Source: Mobilisporobacter senegalensis
GTDB lineage: Bacteria; Bacillota; Clostridia; Lachnospirales; Lachnospiraceae
Assembly: GCF_003752155.1 (NCBI RefSeq)
Contig: NZ_RJVG01000009.1
Span: 62,001-126,000 of the forward strand
Direction: 5' to 3'
DNA: 64,000 bases
The position numbers were made by a program, and so were the translations under genes. The notes below the pieces were generated by a model, which had not been told where the DNA came from, made no database searches, and saw nothing but the letters and a program-made list of their open reading frames with translations. The first letter of the stretch is position 1, and the number at the start of each line of letters is the position of its first letter. Shown piece after piece: positions 19,701 through 28,000 of this stretch.

Positions 19701-22017
19701 CTGGTAACCCACGCTTATCCAATTTTCCATTCATGGTCAGCGGCAATTCATCTATCTGCACCATAAAGGCAGGAACCATATACTCCGTTAATTCTTCTTT
19801 TAATGCTTCTTTAATTTCAGATATATTGAGTTTTTCACCTTTCTCTGCAATCAGGTACCCACAGAGAATTTTATCACTTCCAACTTCTTTTACGACAACG
19901 ACAACATCTGCTACTTTGCTCTGTTTTCTTAACACACTTTCGATTTCGCCTAACTCTATCCTGTACCCACGGATTTTGACTTGTTCATCCATTCGACCTA
20001 AATACTCTATATTTCCATCTGGCTGCCAACGTGCTAGATCTCCTGTACGGTACAGTCTGCCTTCTCCGAATGGATTCTTGATAAATTTCTTAGATGTCAG
20101 TTCCGGCTGATTCAAATAACCTCTTGCTAAACCATCTCCTGCTATACACAACTCGCCAGGTACTCCAATACCACATAACTCCATTCCATTTAGAAGATAT
20201 ACTTTTGTGTTTGCAATGGGACGTCCAATGGTAATTGCAGCAGAGTCCGGATTCACTCTAAAGCTGGTTGCATTTACCGTAGATTCTGTAGGACCATATG
20301 TATTTAATACTTTTAATCTTTTCGCCCATTCTTTTAAGCTTTCTAAGTTACCCGCTTCTCCGCCTGACTCCAGCAAACGAAGTGTCGGTAATTCTTCAGC
20401 ACACAACCCTTCAATTACTTTAGGCGTCAATGATGCTGTTGTTACATTATTTTCACTTATATATTTTTGTAGTTGCTCCATATCATATGTTATATGCTTT
20501 GGTACAATACATAATGCCGCACCATTGCAAAGTGCAGGGAAAATATCACCAACCGCCTGGTCAAAAGATATATTTGCAAATTGTAACACCGTATCCTTGT
20601 GGTTTAGTGCAAATGTTTCCTTATATGTTACCCACATATTGACTGCATTTCCATGTTCAATTAAAACCCCTTTTGGATTTCCAGTTGTACCAGAAGTGTA
20701 GATACAATATACTAGATCACTTGGGCTGTTAACAGGTGAAAGATTGTCCGTTTCATTTGCATAATTATTCTCATCTTCTAAATCTAATACTGGAGTTTCT
20801 ACCTTTCCTGGCAACTGGGTCTTGTACGTCAATACAACCTTTGGTCTGCTGTCCGCCAGCATATACCTAATTCTATTTTCCGGGTATTCCGGATTGATTG
20901 GCACATATGCTCCTCCGGCCTTGATGATCGCTAATATTCCTACAATCATCTCCATGCTGCGCTCTGTAACCAAAGCTACCAAATCGTTTGGAACCACTCC
21001 TGCATCCCTAAGAGTACATGCCAACTGATTTGCTCTCTCATTCAGTTGGGCATATGTCATTTTTTTGTCTTCAAATTTAAGTGCGATATTTTCTGCTGTT
21101 TTCTTTACTTGATTTTCAAATAAGCCGACAACTGTTTTATCCCGAGAGTATTCTATATCCGTTGCATTGAAATCAGTTAATATCTTCTCTTCTTCATTGA
21201 CATCGATCATATGCAAATCCTTAAGTTTCTTCTCCGGATGTGTTACCGCTTCCTCAAGTAGTGTTACATAATGCTTTGCCATGTATTCAATGGTTTCTTG
21301 TTTAAATAAATCTGTACAATACTCAAAATCAACTTCATACCCTTCTGACGTACATTCTACCAGAACGGATAAGTCGAACTTTGAAACATTTCTTTTTATA
21401 AATGCACTTTTTCCTCCCAACAGACCTTGCATTTCCGATGGTTTTTTCTTTTCTTTCAATCCGAACATGAAATCAAATATGGGATTTCTTGAGAAATCTC
21501 TCTTTTTCTCTACTGCTTCAACCAAATCTTCAAATTGATATTCCTGGTTATCGTATGCTTGGAGACACTTCTCCTTTACAACTAAAAGCATATGCTCAAA
21601 AGTATCGTCAGGACAAACTTTTCCCTTTATTACCAGGGTATTGACAAACATCCCCAACATACCTTTCGTATCTGCATGAACGCGACCCGACACGGCTGTT
21701 CCCACGATAATTTCTTCCTGGCGGCTATATTTGCCTAATAATAAAATGAATACAGATAGGGTCACCATAAATTCAGTGGCACCATACTTTTGGGCTAAAT
21801 TTTTAACCCCTGAACTTATTGGCTCTTTCACCTTTGCCAGAACATTGGACCCTCTGAAAGACTGTGTTTGAGGACGGAGGAAATCCGTCTTCAAATCTAC
21901 TCTGGATATTTCACCAGCGAATTCCCTCTTCCAATATTCTTCCTGTTTTGTAATATCATGAACATTCTGCCATACACTAAAATCTTTATACTGGACTCGA
22001 TTAGAATTTTTATTCAT
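10711..22017 (-). CDS. NRPS 2: half C, three extension modules, E and terminal C-like domain
   Basis: The 3768-aa protein contains these domains (approximate residues): C-terminal lobe of a condensation domain (8-260), A5 (270-770), PCP5 (Ser819), C6 (870-1310), A6 (1320-1800), PCP6 (Ser1845), C7 (1895-2330), A7 (2345-2830), PCP7 (Ser2871, GGDSIKA), epimerization domain (2915-3340, HHLVIDGVSW) and a C-terminal condensation-like domain (3370-3768, HHLIWDG). No thioesterase or reductase domain follows. My by-eye specificity codes for A6 and A7 are D-L-T-K-I-G-E-V-G-K, the classical asparagine code. A5 reads D-Q-G-S-E-G-T-V-N-K and is not assignable. C6 and C7 have HHIISDH where HHxxxDG is expected. 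Modules 6 and 7 are near-identical tandem copies. The protein starts inside a condensation domain whose first lobe ends NRPS 1, so the two proteins must pair. Confidence 0.92.
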   Translation of the reverse strand: MNKNSNRVQYKDFSVWQNVHDITKQEEYWKREFAGEISRVDLKTDFLRPQTQSFRGSNVLAKVKEPISSGVKNLAQKYGATEFMVTLSVFILLLGKYSRQEEIIVGTAVSGRVHADTKGMLGMFVNTLVIKGKVCPDDTFEHMLLVVKEKCLQAYDNQEYQFEDLVEAVEKKRDFSRNPIFDFMFGLKEKKKPSEMQGLLGGKSAFIKRNVSKFDLSVLVECTSEGYEVDFEYCTDLFKQETIEYMAKHYVTLLEEAVTHPEKKLKDLHMIDVNEEEKILTDFNATDIEYSRDKTVVGLFENQVKKTAENIALKFEDKKMTYAQLNERANQLACTLRDAGVVPNDLVALVTERSMEMIVGILAIIKAGGAYVPINPEYPENRIRYMLADSRPKVVLTYKTQLPGKVETPVLDLEDENNYANETDNLSPVNSPSDLVYCIYTSGTTGNPKGVLIEHGNAVNMWVTYKETFALNHKDTVLQFANISFDQAVGDIFPALCNGAALCIVPKHITYDMEQLQKYISENNVTTASLTPKVIEGLCAEELPTLRLLESGGEAGNLESLKEWAKRLKVLNTYGPTESTVNATSFRVNPDSAAITIGRPIANTKVYLLNGMELCGIGVPGELCIAGDGLARGYLNQPELTSKKFIKNPFGEGRLYRTGDLARWQPDGNIEYLGRMDEQVKIRGYRIELGEIESVLRKQSKVADVVVVVKEVGSDKILCGYLIAEKGEKLNISEIKEALKEELTEYMVPAFMVQIDELPLTMNGKLDKRGLPEPDILESLKYVPPGNKTEQAIVEVFEEILGVSPIGVEDSFFELGGHSLRATAAINAIEKKTGIRLPVKEIFSSPTPSLLAKKIEAEGEGEYSPIPKAEQRETYPASSTQKRLFILDQMEGSSTAYNMPSALEATGTLDLEKIQKAVDSLIKRHESLRTSFGMKEGETIQIIADEVSCKVEYEETDSCSEAEMEKFVRPFDLGKAPLMRFKVVKERNRNKYILLFDMHHIISDHKTLNILIEDFSRFYNGEVLKPLEIQYKDYSEWMGGRNLESQRDYWKEVFKEEAPVLDLATDYPRPKTQSYKGAQVSTRLSKDQRSGIEKINKQNGTTDYMTLLAVFMVELHKYSRQQDIVVGTPISGRVHQDTETIAGMFVNTLAMRGYPRDEKTFLEFLGEIKELALNGYENQEYPFEELVEEVEVRRDMSRNPLFDVMFAIQNNEDTNLTMDKTVLSILELDSAVAKFDLDLQATEYEDGYILNIVYCSDLFIKTTVQAMLEHFKTLLDSIIANPEAKLSELKMVSEEEQQRILTVFNDTHTEYSQNPTVVELFEKHAEQTPEKTVIEYETGALSYKEVNRKANALAWKLISLGVKPNDRVAVMTSLEAETIIGILGVLKSGASYVPIDPASPKERTGHILDDAAPKVILAKDKSLEAEIPVISMNLEDMDENGKNPERTVEKDHIAYVIYTSGTTGKPKGVAVTRGNLEHYLSYADKTYQKGACTAVLITSLSFDLSVTSLYLPLISGGCLLLKGGDTEERLRAALKDNRVTFLKLTPSHLKMLETYADGVDLPNLETLIVGGEELTTDTAWKTQKLLGEGVKIHNEYGPTEATVGCCDYIYSKEKDKGLSVGIGHPISNIQIYILNGMELCGVGIPGELCIAGDGVAKGYLNQPELTARKFVDNPYGEGKLYRSGDLARWLPNGDMEYLGRIDEQVKIRGFRIELGEIENALRNQPGISDVAVAAMEAGGDKSVCAYLIPTNKERKLDMSEIKNALREELPEYMLPGFMMQIDALPLTQNGKLDVKALPEPNALAGQEYIPPRSKTEKAITEVFEEILGISPVGIEDSFFELGGHSLKATAAINAIEKKTGIRLQMKEIFSSPTPSLLAKKIEAEGEGEYSPIPKAEQRETYPASSAQKRLFILDQMEGSSTAYNMPSALEATGTLDLEKIQKAVDSLIKRHESLRTSFGMKEGETIQIIADEVSCKVEYEETDSYSEAEMEKFVRPFDLGKAPLMRFKVVKERNRNKYILLFDMHHIISDHKTLNILIEDFSRFYNGEVLKPLEIQYKDYSEWMGGRNLESQRDYWKEVFKEEAPVLDLATDYPRPKTQSYKGARASVQLSKEQKIGIENLNKQNKTTDYMTLLAVFMIELHKYSRQQDIVVGTPISGRVHQDAETIAGMFVNTLAMRGYPEDEKTFLEFLGEIKELALNGYENQEYPFEELVEEVEVRRDMSRNPLFDVMFAIQNNEEINLTMGEAQLSMLEMNSSDTKFDLDLQATEYEDGYALDMVYCRDLFTKTTAQAMLEHFKTLLDSIIANPEAKLSELKMVSEEEQQRILTVFNDTHMEYSQNHTVIELFEQHAEQTPEKTVIEYETGALSYKEVNRKANALAWKLISLGVKPNDRVAVMTSLEAETIIGILGVLKSGASYVPIDPASPKERTGHILDDAAPKVILTRDTSLETEIPAISMNLEDMDENGKNPECTVEKDHIAYVIYTSGTTGKPKGVAVTRGNLEHYLSYADKTYQKGACTAVLITSLSFDLSVTSLYLPLISGGCLLLKGGDTEERLRAALKDNRVTFLKLTPSHLKMLETYADGIDLPNLETLIVGGEELTTDTAWKTQKLLGEGVKIHNEYGPTEATVGCCDYIYSKEKDKSLSVGIGHPISNIQIYILNGMELCGVGIPGELCIAGDGVAKGYLNQPELTASKFIDNPYGEGKLYRSGDLARWLPNGDMEYLGRIDEQVKIRGFRIELGEIENALRNQPGISDVAVAALEAGGDKSICAYLIPTDKERKLDMSEIKNALREELPEYMLPGFMMQIDALPLTQNGKLDVKALPEPNALAGQEYIPPRSKTEKAITEVFEEILGVSPVGIEDSFFELGGDSIKAIRVVSKLREKGYKLSFAALIYQQTPRMIGENIQKGGVSQVYEQGEINGESSLTPIQREFFHKCHMVPNHFNQALMLRSDERFDIPGLKAAITEVIKHHDALRNVYDGQRQITLSTEESKLYDWYENDYTKVQDISKEIECASDKLQASIDLAKGPLVKIGLFHSNSGDHLLICIHHLVIDGVSWRILLEDLFGGYGQIQETGKITLPKKTASYKEWADALTQYAKSAVLSSEIAYWENISEKSNSAETFKSTQTASGQYKNTVVKVDSETTQKLLFEAGKTYKTEINDLLLASLTIVIKRWRNSKYLTIEMEGHGREAIDREIAIDRTVGWFTSVYPVILETKDTVEESIFETKKTLRQVPNHGIGYGVLRYLGEQKGLETRAAITFNYLGELDNEIDRIEGISMSEMPLGRSMSEKNSSGMGLSLNGAVLNGQLEFDIIYDTGLYTDEDAQTFVLAYERAIKDVVETCLTRKGAVKIPLDIPFIDNNRDGDLKSMIQEQLNYYGDNYIKTHSILECPVLTGHEDFLRPDTEIITGIIRIEGTAENASLAVKKIISRHGALRTKLNQKMGYLEEYDYSDEWEIPVMKGNLELSTEQFKEIVNEMSFLTDGKLLSRFLIVEIDADNCLVLSAIHHLIWDGVSQDLFKTMLNESLNNRLNTQNNYSFIEYCKMIKKQVDELEISNNQEAEIEKYIEVAKKAANLVSRRNTKRFTEIHVKLSELQYQKFSEHPVNTAAEFISGLMYSDLSEELNNMPISVLTHNRDEFNKGMLGLTLNLEYSIYDMKSKIQKQLLSALEKSSVNQSAITEKLMLIAQKYGFNEMLNSIPIINYQGVLDKFASRDDISLEKMFLQTMIMESEDFGVSMHFYIQNSTLIARITGITIEEELVKDVMKNI
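13413..16490 (-). repeat. Tandem duplicate of an Asn module, copy 1 (C7-A7 and part of PCP7)
   Basis: This block repeats 16491-19568 at a constant offset of 3078 bp (1026 codons), checked at several landmarks. Most long stretches are identical with scattered substitutions. Divergence is greatest around the early A-domain linker and at the PCP, where copy 1 has the pre-epimerization GGDSIKA form. Confidence 0.85.
16491..19568 (-). repeat. Tandem duplicate of an Asn module, copy 2 (C6-A6-PCP6)
   Basis: This is the partner of 13413-16490 at an offset of 3078 bp. The unit starts and ends within the carrier domain, so an unequal crossover between neighbouring PCP sequences would create exactly this arrangement. 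It encodes the same Asn specificity code as copy 1 and the same altered HHIISDH condensation motif. Confidence 0.85.
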
Positions 22018-22031
22018 AAGTTCACCTCTTA
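22015..22031 (-). promoter_or_regulatory. Translational coupling site inside a split condensation domain
   Basis: On the minus strand the junction reads TAAGAGGTGAACTTATG. It contains the stop of NRPS 1, a GAGGTG ribosome site 5 bases before the ATG, and the start of NRPS 2. The two frames differ: the ATG is 14 bases, not a multiple of three, from the first base of the stop codon. Ribosomes ending NRPS 1 are therefore well placed to reinitiate on NRPS 2, which favours equal amounts of the two halves. Confidence 0.85.
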
Positions 22032-25000
22032 ATGACGATCAGTTCCATCATTTTCATAAAATTCATTTACTTGATGCAGTATAACTGGAAGACTTTCTCC
22101 ATCACATATAATATGATGAATATCAACAAACAGGTAGGAACCATTTGTTGTCTTTACTAATTTTACACGCATCAATGGTGCTTCGGATAGATTAAACGGT
22201 TGAACAAATTTATCATATTCCGTTTGTATATCCAGTGTATCCACTTCGATGTAGTCTAATAAAACCCTTGCGTCTGGAGAAATTGTTTGAACCGGCTCAC
22301 TGTCCACAACCTGGAAACTAGTTCGCAGTATCTCTTCGTGCTCCAACAGTTTATCCAAAGCTTTCTGTAATCGTTCTTTATCCAGCGGTTCTTCATAAGC
22401 ATAGACATCCGATATGTTGTAGTTAATGTTAGGTCCCGTCACCTCGTCCAGAAGATAGAGTCGTTTTTGAGCTGCACTTGCAGGGTAGTATTCAGCCGCT
22501 GAAACTTGTGCTATTGCCACAAATGTTGAGACCTCTGTAGACCCCATTTTTTCTGCTATCTGCTCCGGAGTACCAAAAGCAAAAATATCGCTAAGTGATA
22601 GCCTTACTCCTGTGGCTTTCTCCAATTCATTACACAGTAACACTGCTTTCAGTGAAGATCCTCCCATCTCAAAGAAACTATCTGTTATACTTATATCTTC
22701 CACACCCAGTATCTGCTCGAATGCCTGTACTACCAGCATTTCATTCTCATTTCGTGGTGTAACATATTCCTTTGACTTATACTCCGGCAGCGGCAATGAC
22801 GCTCTGTCAAGCTTACCATTACGTGTCAGTGGAATTGCATCAATTGGAATAATGTGTGCAGGTACCATGTAATCTGGCAATACTTTTCTCAAGTGGATTT
22901 TTACGTCCTTTTCCTCTATTTCTGTCTCAGCTATTATGTATGCACACAAATATTTCTCTTGCACTTTGTCTTCCCGAACTACTACTACAGCTTCACTTAT
23001 GCCTTCAAGTTCCAATAAACGGCTTTCTATTTCTCCGGGTTCAATACGATATCCTCTGATTTTTGCCTGGTCATCCATACGTCCAATGTATTCAATATTT
23101 CCATCCGGTAACCAACGTGCCAGATCTCCTGTTCGGTACATCTTTCCTGTTCCCAATGGGTTATCTACAAACTTCTCGTCTGTCAGCGTTTGTCGATTCA
23201 AATATCCTTGAGATACACCGTCACCCGTTATACATAACTCACCTGGAACTCCAATTCCACAAAGTGCATTTCCATTTAACATATAAATCTTTAATGTTGG
23301 AAGCGGCTTTCCTATGTCACTGATTCCTCTCTCGATGGCTTCAGTGTCAATATCACGATAAGTAGCATATACAGTGGTTTCTGTTGGTCCGTACATATTT
23401 ACCAGACGACAATGCCTGTTGTTCTCATGCCATTTCTTCAAACGTGTTGGATAAAGTGCCTCTCCTGCAAGAATAACATACCGTAAACTATTTATTGTTT
23501 GTCCTGTCGTTGCATCGATCAATGCATAAAATGGGGAAGGTACCTGACATAAGATTGTTACTGCTTCTTTTTGCAGCAGCTCTCCAAATGCATAGGCATC
23601 TTTTACCGTATCTTCAGAAGGTATTACAAGCTTTGCCCCATTTAACAGGCTACCAAATATTTCCCAAACAGAAACATCAAAACAATAAGAATGGAATTGT
23701 ACCCAAATATCATTTTCATATAAATCAAGCTTGAACTTGTCATTCTTAAATAACCGCACTACATTTACATGCTGAATCATAACACCTTTTGGCCAGCCAG
23801 TCGTACCGGAAGTATAAATAATATACATCAAATCACCTGGTTGATTTACATGGGTAAGGTTGCTGCATTCCATCTCATAATTTGCCTCATCATGAAGATA
23901 CAATATAGGAATGTAAATTTCAGGTTCTTTTGCACCACATAATACTACCTTTGGTTTACAATCATTGATGATATAATTAATTCTTTCCTCCGGATAAGAT
24001 GGATCAACCGGCACATAAGCCGCACCAGCCTTTAGAATAGCATATATGCCCACCATCATCTCTAACGACTTTTCTGTTAAGATAACTACAAAGTCATTTG
24101 GTTGAATATCATATTCCTTTCGCAGTTTTCTTGCCAGGGCATTTGCACGTTCATTTAGTTGTGCATAGGTCAGCTGTTGTCCTTTAAATGTGATTGCTAT
24201 ATTATCAGGTACTCTGGCAGCCTGCTCTTCAAATAACTGCACAATCGTCTTATTATGAGGGTATTCTGCATCCGTCATATTGAACTCACCCAATATTTTT
24301 TCTTCTTCGTCCGTATCTGTCAGGGGAATATCCTGCATCTTCTTTTCTGGAGACATTACAACTTCTTCAAGTAGTGTTACAAAATGTTTTGCCATGTACT
24401 GGATAGTTTCTGGTTTGAATAAGTCTGTAGAATATTCAAAATCAATCTTATAGCCTTCTGAATCGCTTATCATTGTTAATGTCAGGTCAAATTTAGAAAT
24501 ATTTCCTTCGACTGATTCTCTCGTTCCAAATTGAATACTATCCGAATAACTCTCTCTCTCATTGTCCTGCAATACAAACATCACATCGAATACCGGGTTT
24601 CTTGAGAAATCTCTCTTTACTCCCACTTCTTCAACTAAATCTTCAAACTGATATTCCTGGTTGTCGTATGCCTGCAAACACTTCTCTTTTATACCTGATA
24701 ATACATTCTCAAATGTATCATCGGAGCAGACATTTCCTTTGATTGCCAGAGTATTTACAAACATTCCCAACATGTTTTGTGTATCAGTATGGGTTCGTCC
24801 TGATATTGGAGTTCCTACTATGATTTCTTCCTGTCGGCTGTATTTTCCTAACAATGACATAAAGGTTGACAGCAATACCATAAACTCAGTTGCACCGTAC
24901 TTCTTTGCTAACTCTTTTACCTGGATACTAATTTTTTCTTCTGCCTGTGTCCGGAAATTAGCACCTCTAAAGCTTTGCTTTTGAGGACGTGGATAATCCG

Positions 25001-28000
25001 TCATTAAATCCAGGATTGGTATATCGCCAGAAAATTCTTTCTTCCAGTATGCTGCCTGTTCTGTAATATTTCTGGCATTCTGCCAAACACAAAAGTCTTT
25101 ATACTGTACTCGTGGTGTTAACAATTTTCTTTCTTCATATAACTCTTGTATTTCGTAAAGCATAATTGGCATACTTCCTGCATCACATAAAATATGGTGA
25201 ATATCTAAAAACAAGTATGAACCATTTGGAGTATCCAGCATTTGTGCACGCATCAGTGGTGCTTTTGACAAGTCAAACGGTTGGACAAAATCATTATATT
25301 CGTCTTGAATATACTGTGAATCTGCTGTATTCACTTTACTGTGTTCCAGCACAATTCTTGCACTTGAGGCAATTTTTTGAATTGGTTCACCATCCACCAT
25401 ATGAAAGCTTGTCCGCAAAATTTCTTCACGCTCTGATAATTGATCCAATGCTCTCTGAAGCCGCTCATCGTCTGGTTTAACTTTAAGCTTTATTACTACA
25501 GGAATATTATAAGTTGTACCAGGACCTGTTAGTTGGTCTAAAAGATAAAGCCTCTTTTGAGCTGAACTTATGGAATAGCTTTCTGCTTCTGCTATTTTTG
25601 GTATTTCTTCAAACGCACTTACCTTTGAGTTTTTAATTCTTTCTGCAATATTCTTTGGTGTAACTAAATCAAAAATCTCTCTAAGCGGCAGTCTTACCCC
25701 TGTACTCTTCTCCAATTCATTACACAGCTGGATTACATTAAGGGAGTATCCTCCTAAATCAAAGAAGCTGTCAGTTATTCCAACTCTATTTACTCCCAGT
25801 ACTTGTGCAAATGCTTCTGTTACCAGATTTTCTGTCTGAGTCTTTGGTGCCTCGTATCCTCTTGTCATCTTACTTTCTTCAAAATACTTTTCCGGGTCCG
25901 GCAATAACTTACGATCTACTTTACCATTTGCAGAAAGCGGGATTTCATCTACTTGTACTAATTGTGCCGGTACCATATAATCAGGAAGGTATTTTGCCAG
26001 CTCTCTCTGTATTTCTGCCAATTCTACCATCTCGTCAGCAACAATATACCCACACAGATGTTTTTCTCCCTGTTGATCACAATAATCTGCTACTACTGAC
26101 TGGCGAATTTTTGGCAAATGATTGATACAGTGTTCTATCTCTCCTAATTCGATACGGTGTCCTCGTATCTTAACCTGGCTGTCTCTTCTTCCAAGGAATT
26201 CTATATATCCTTCCGGACCCATAACACCATAATCACCTGTTTTGTACAGATACCCTAATCTGTGTTTGATAAAGGATGCCCTCGTCTTCTCTTCTTCACC
26301 CAGATAGCCCGCGGCTACTCCTTTTCCTCCAATATGGAGTTCTCCCGGAACTCCTACCGGGCATTCTTCTCCAAATTCATCTAGTACATAGATCTGTTGA
26401 TTTTTCAATGGGTATCCATAAGGAATACTCTTCCACTCTTGTCTCACTTCCTTGATTGGAAAATATATGGACCATATGGAACCTTCCGTTGCTCCACCTA
26501 AACTGATTACCTGTGCTTTTGGCATCCTTGTTTTGATTTTCTCTGGCAGACCAAGAGGAATCCAGTCACCACTCAGCATAACAACACGTAAGCTTTCTGT
26601 TGAAGATCTCTGCACTGTGTCTTGATTTGTGCTTTCCATATACATATCCATAATTGCCGGAACAGAATTCCATATGGTGATTTCTTCTTCTAGCATGATC
26701 TGATGAATGCTGTCCATGTCTAAAAGATCTGGAATTAACACTAACTGGGCTCCGCTAATGAACGCTCCAAAAATATCATAGACGGATAAGTCAAAGCACA
26801 TGGATGATAGTGCTATGATTTTATCTTCTCTGCCTACTTTAAATTTTTCATTAATATCTAATAATGTATTCACTACTGCTTCATGGGTGATGACAACTCC
26901 CTTAGGATGTCCTGTACTTCCTGACGTATAAATAGCATAGGCTTTATCCTGCCGGCAGTTTTCTAACGACTCTAAAGTTCCATCGTTATAGGAAGAAAGG
27001 TTCTCTTTTTCATATATATCCGGGTGAAGCATCAGCTTGATATCACTATGTTCCACGATATATTCTATTCTTTCCTGAGGATGTTCCGGATTAACAGGAA
27101 TATAAGCATGTCCGGCTTTTAAAATAGCCACAGTATTTACAATTGTCTCGATTCGTCTTTCTGCCCAAACTCCAATATAAGAATTGTGCGGATAGTTTTG
27201 TTCTGCTAAATAGCGGGCTATCTGATTTGATTTTCTTGCCAATTCACCATAGGTCAATGTATCCTGTCCTAATTTAACTGCAATCGCATCCGGAGTCTTC
27301 CGGCATTGACGGTCTATTAATTTTTGCAGTAAATCTCCTTCATAATCTCCTTGTGTATGATTGTAATCAAGAAGCAGTTTAGATTGTTTCAAAGGCAGCG
27401 GCACAGATGCAGGATTATTCTCTATAACTTGCTGTAACCGAAGTTGATAAGTTTCAAACATAGCACTTATCATATCTTCATCAAACAAATCTTCTACATA
27501 ATCCCAAGCCATTAATAATTCTCCATCTTTATCCATAACCTGAAGAGCTAAGAACTCTTGTGAAGTCTGGCTTATTCCATATTTGAATTCTTCTCTGCTG
27601 CCCATATTGGTATTGAAAGAATCTGCTTCGTCCCGAAGCATAGTCGTAAATATAATTGGCATTACAGCTTGATCTTCTTGACCACGGTTTTCAGCCAGAT
27701 CATGGATGAAATCAACCCCACTGTAAAATCTGTGATCTAACGCTTCAAATAATCCATTCTGGATCTTAGAAGCCCTTTCCCAAAATTCTCTGGAAGATGA
27801 TAAATCGATATCTAACAACAATTTTGATACAAAATCTCCCATCAGACGCATTCCATCCTGATGAAAAGGCTGACTACTAGACAGATTCAAATTAAGGGCC
27901 ATATTTGATTGATTGCTCCATTTACATAGAACTTCCGCATATATTGTGCACAATACCACGGATGGTGCAATTTTTTTATCCAAAGCTTTGTCTTTCACAA

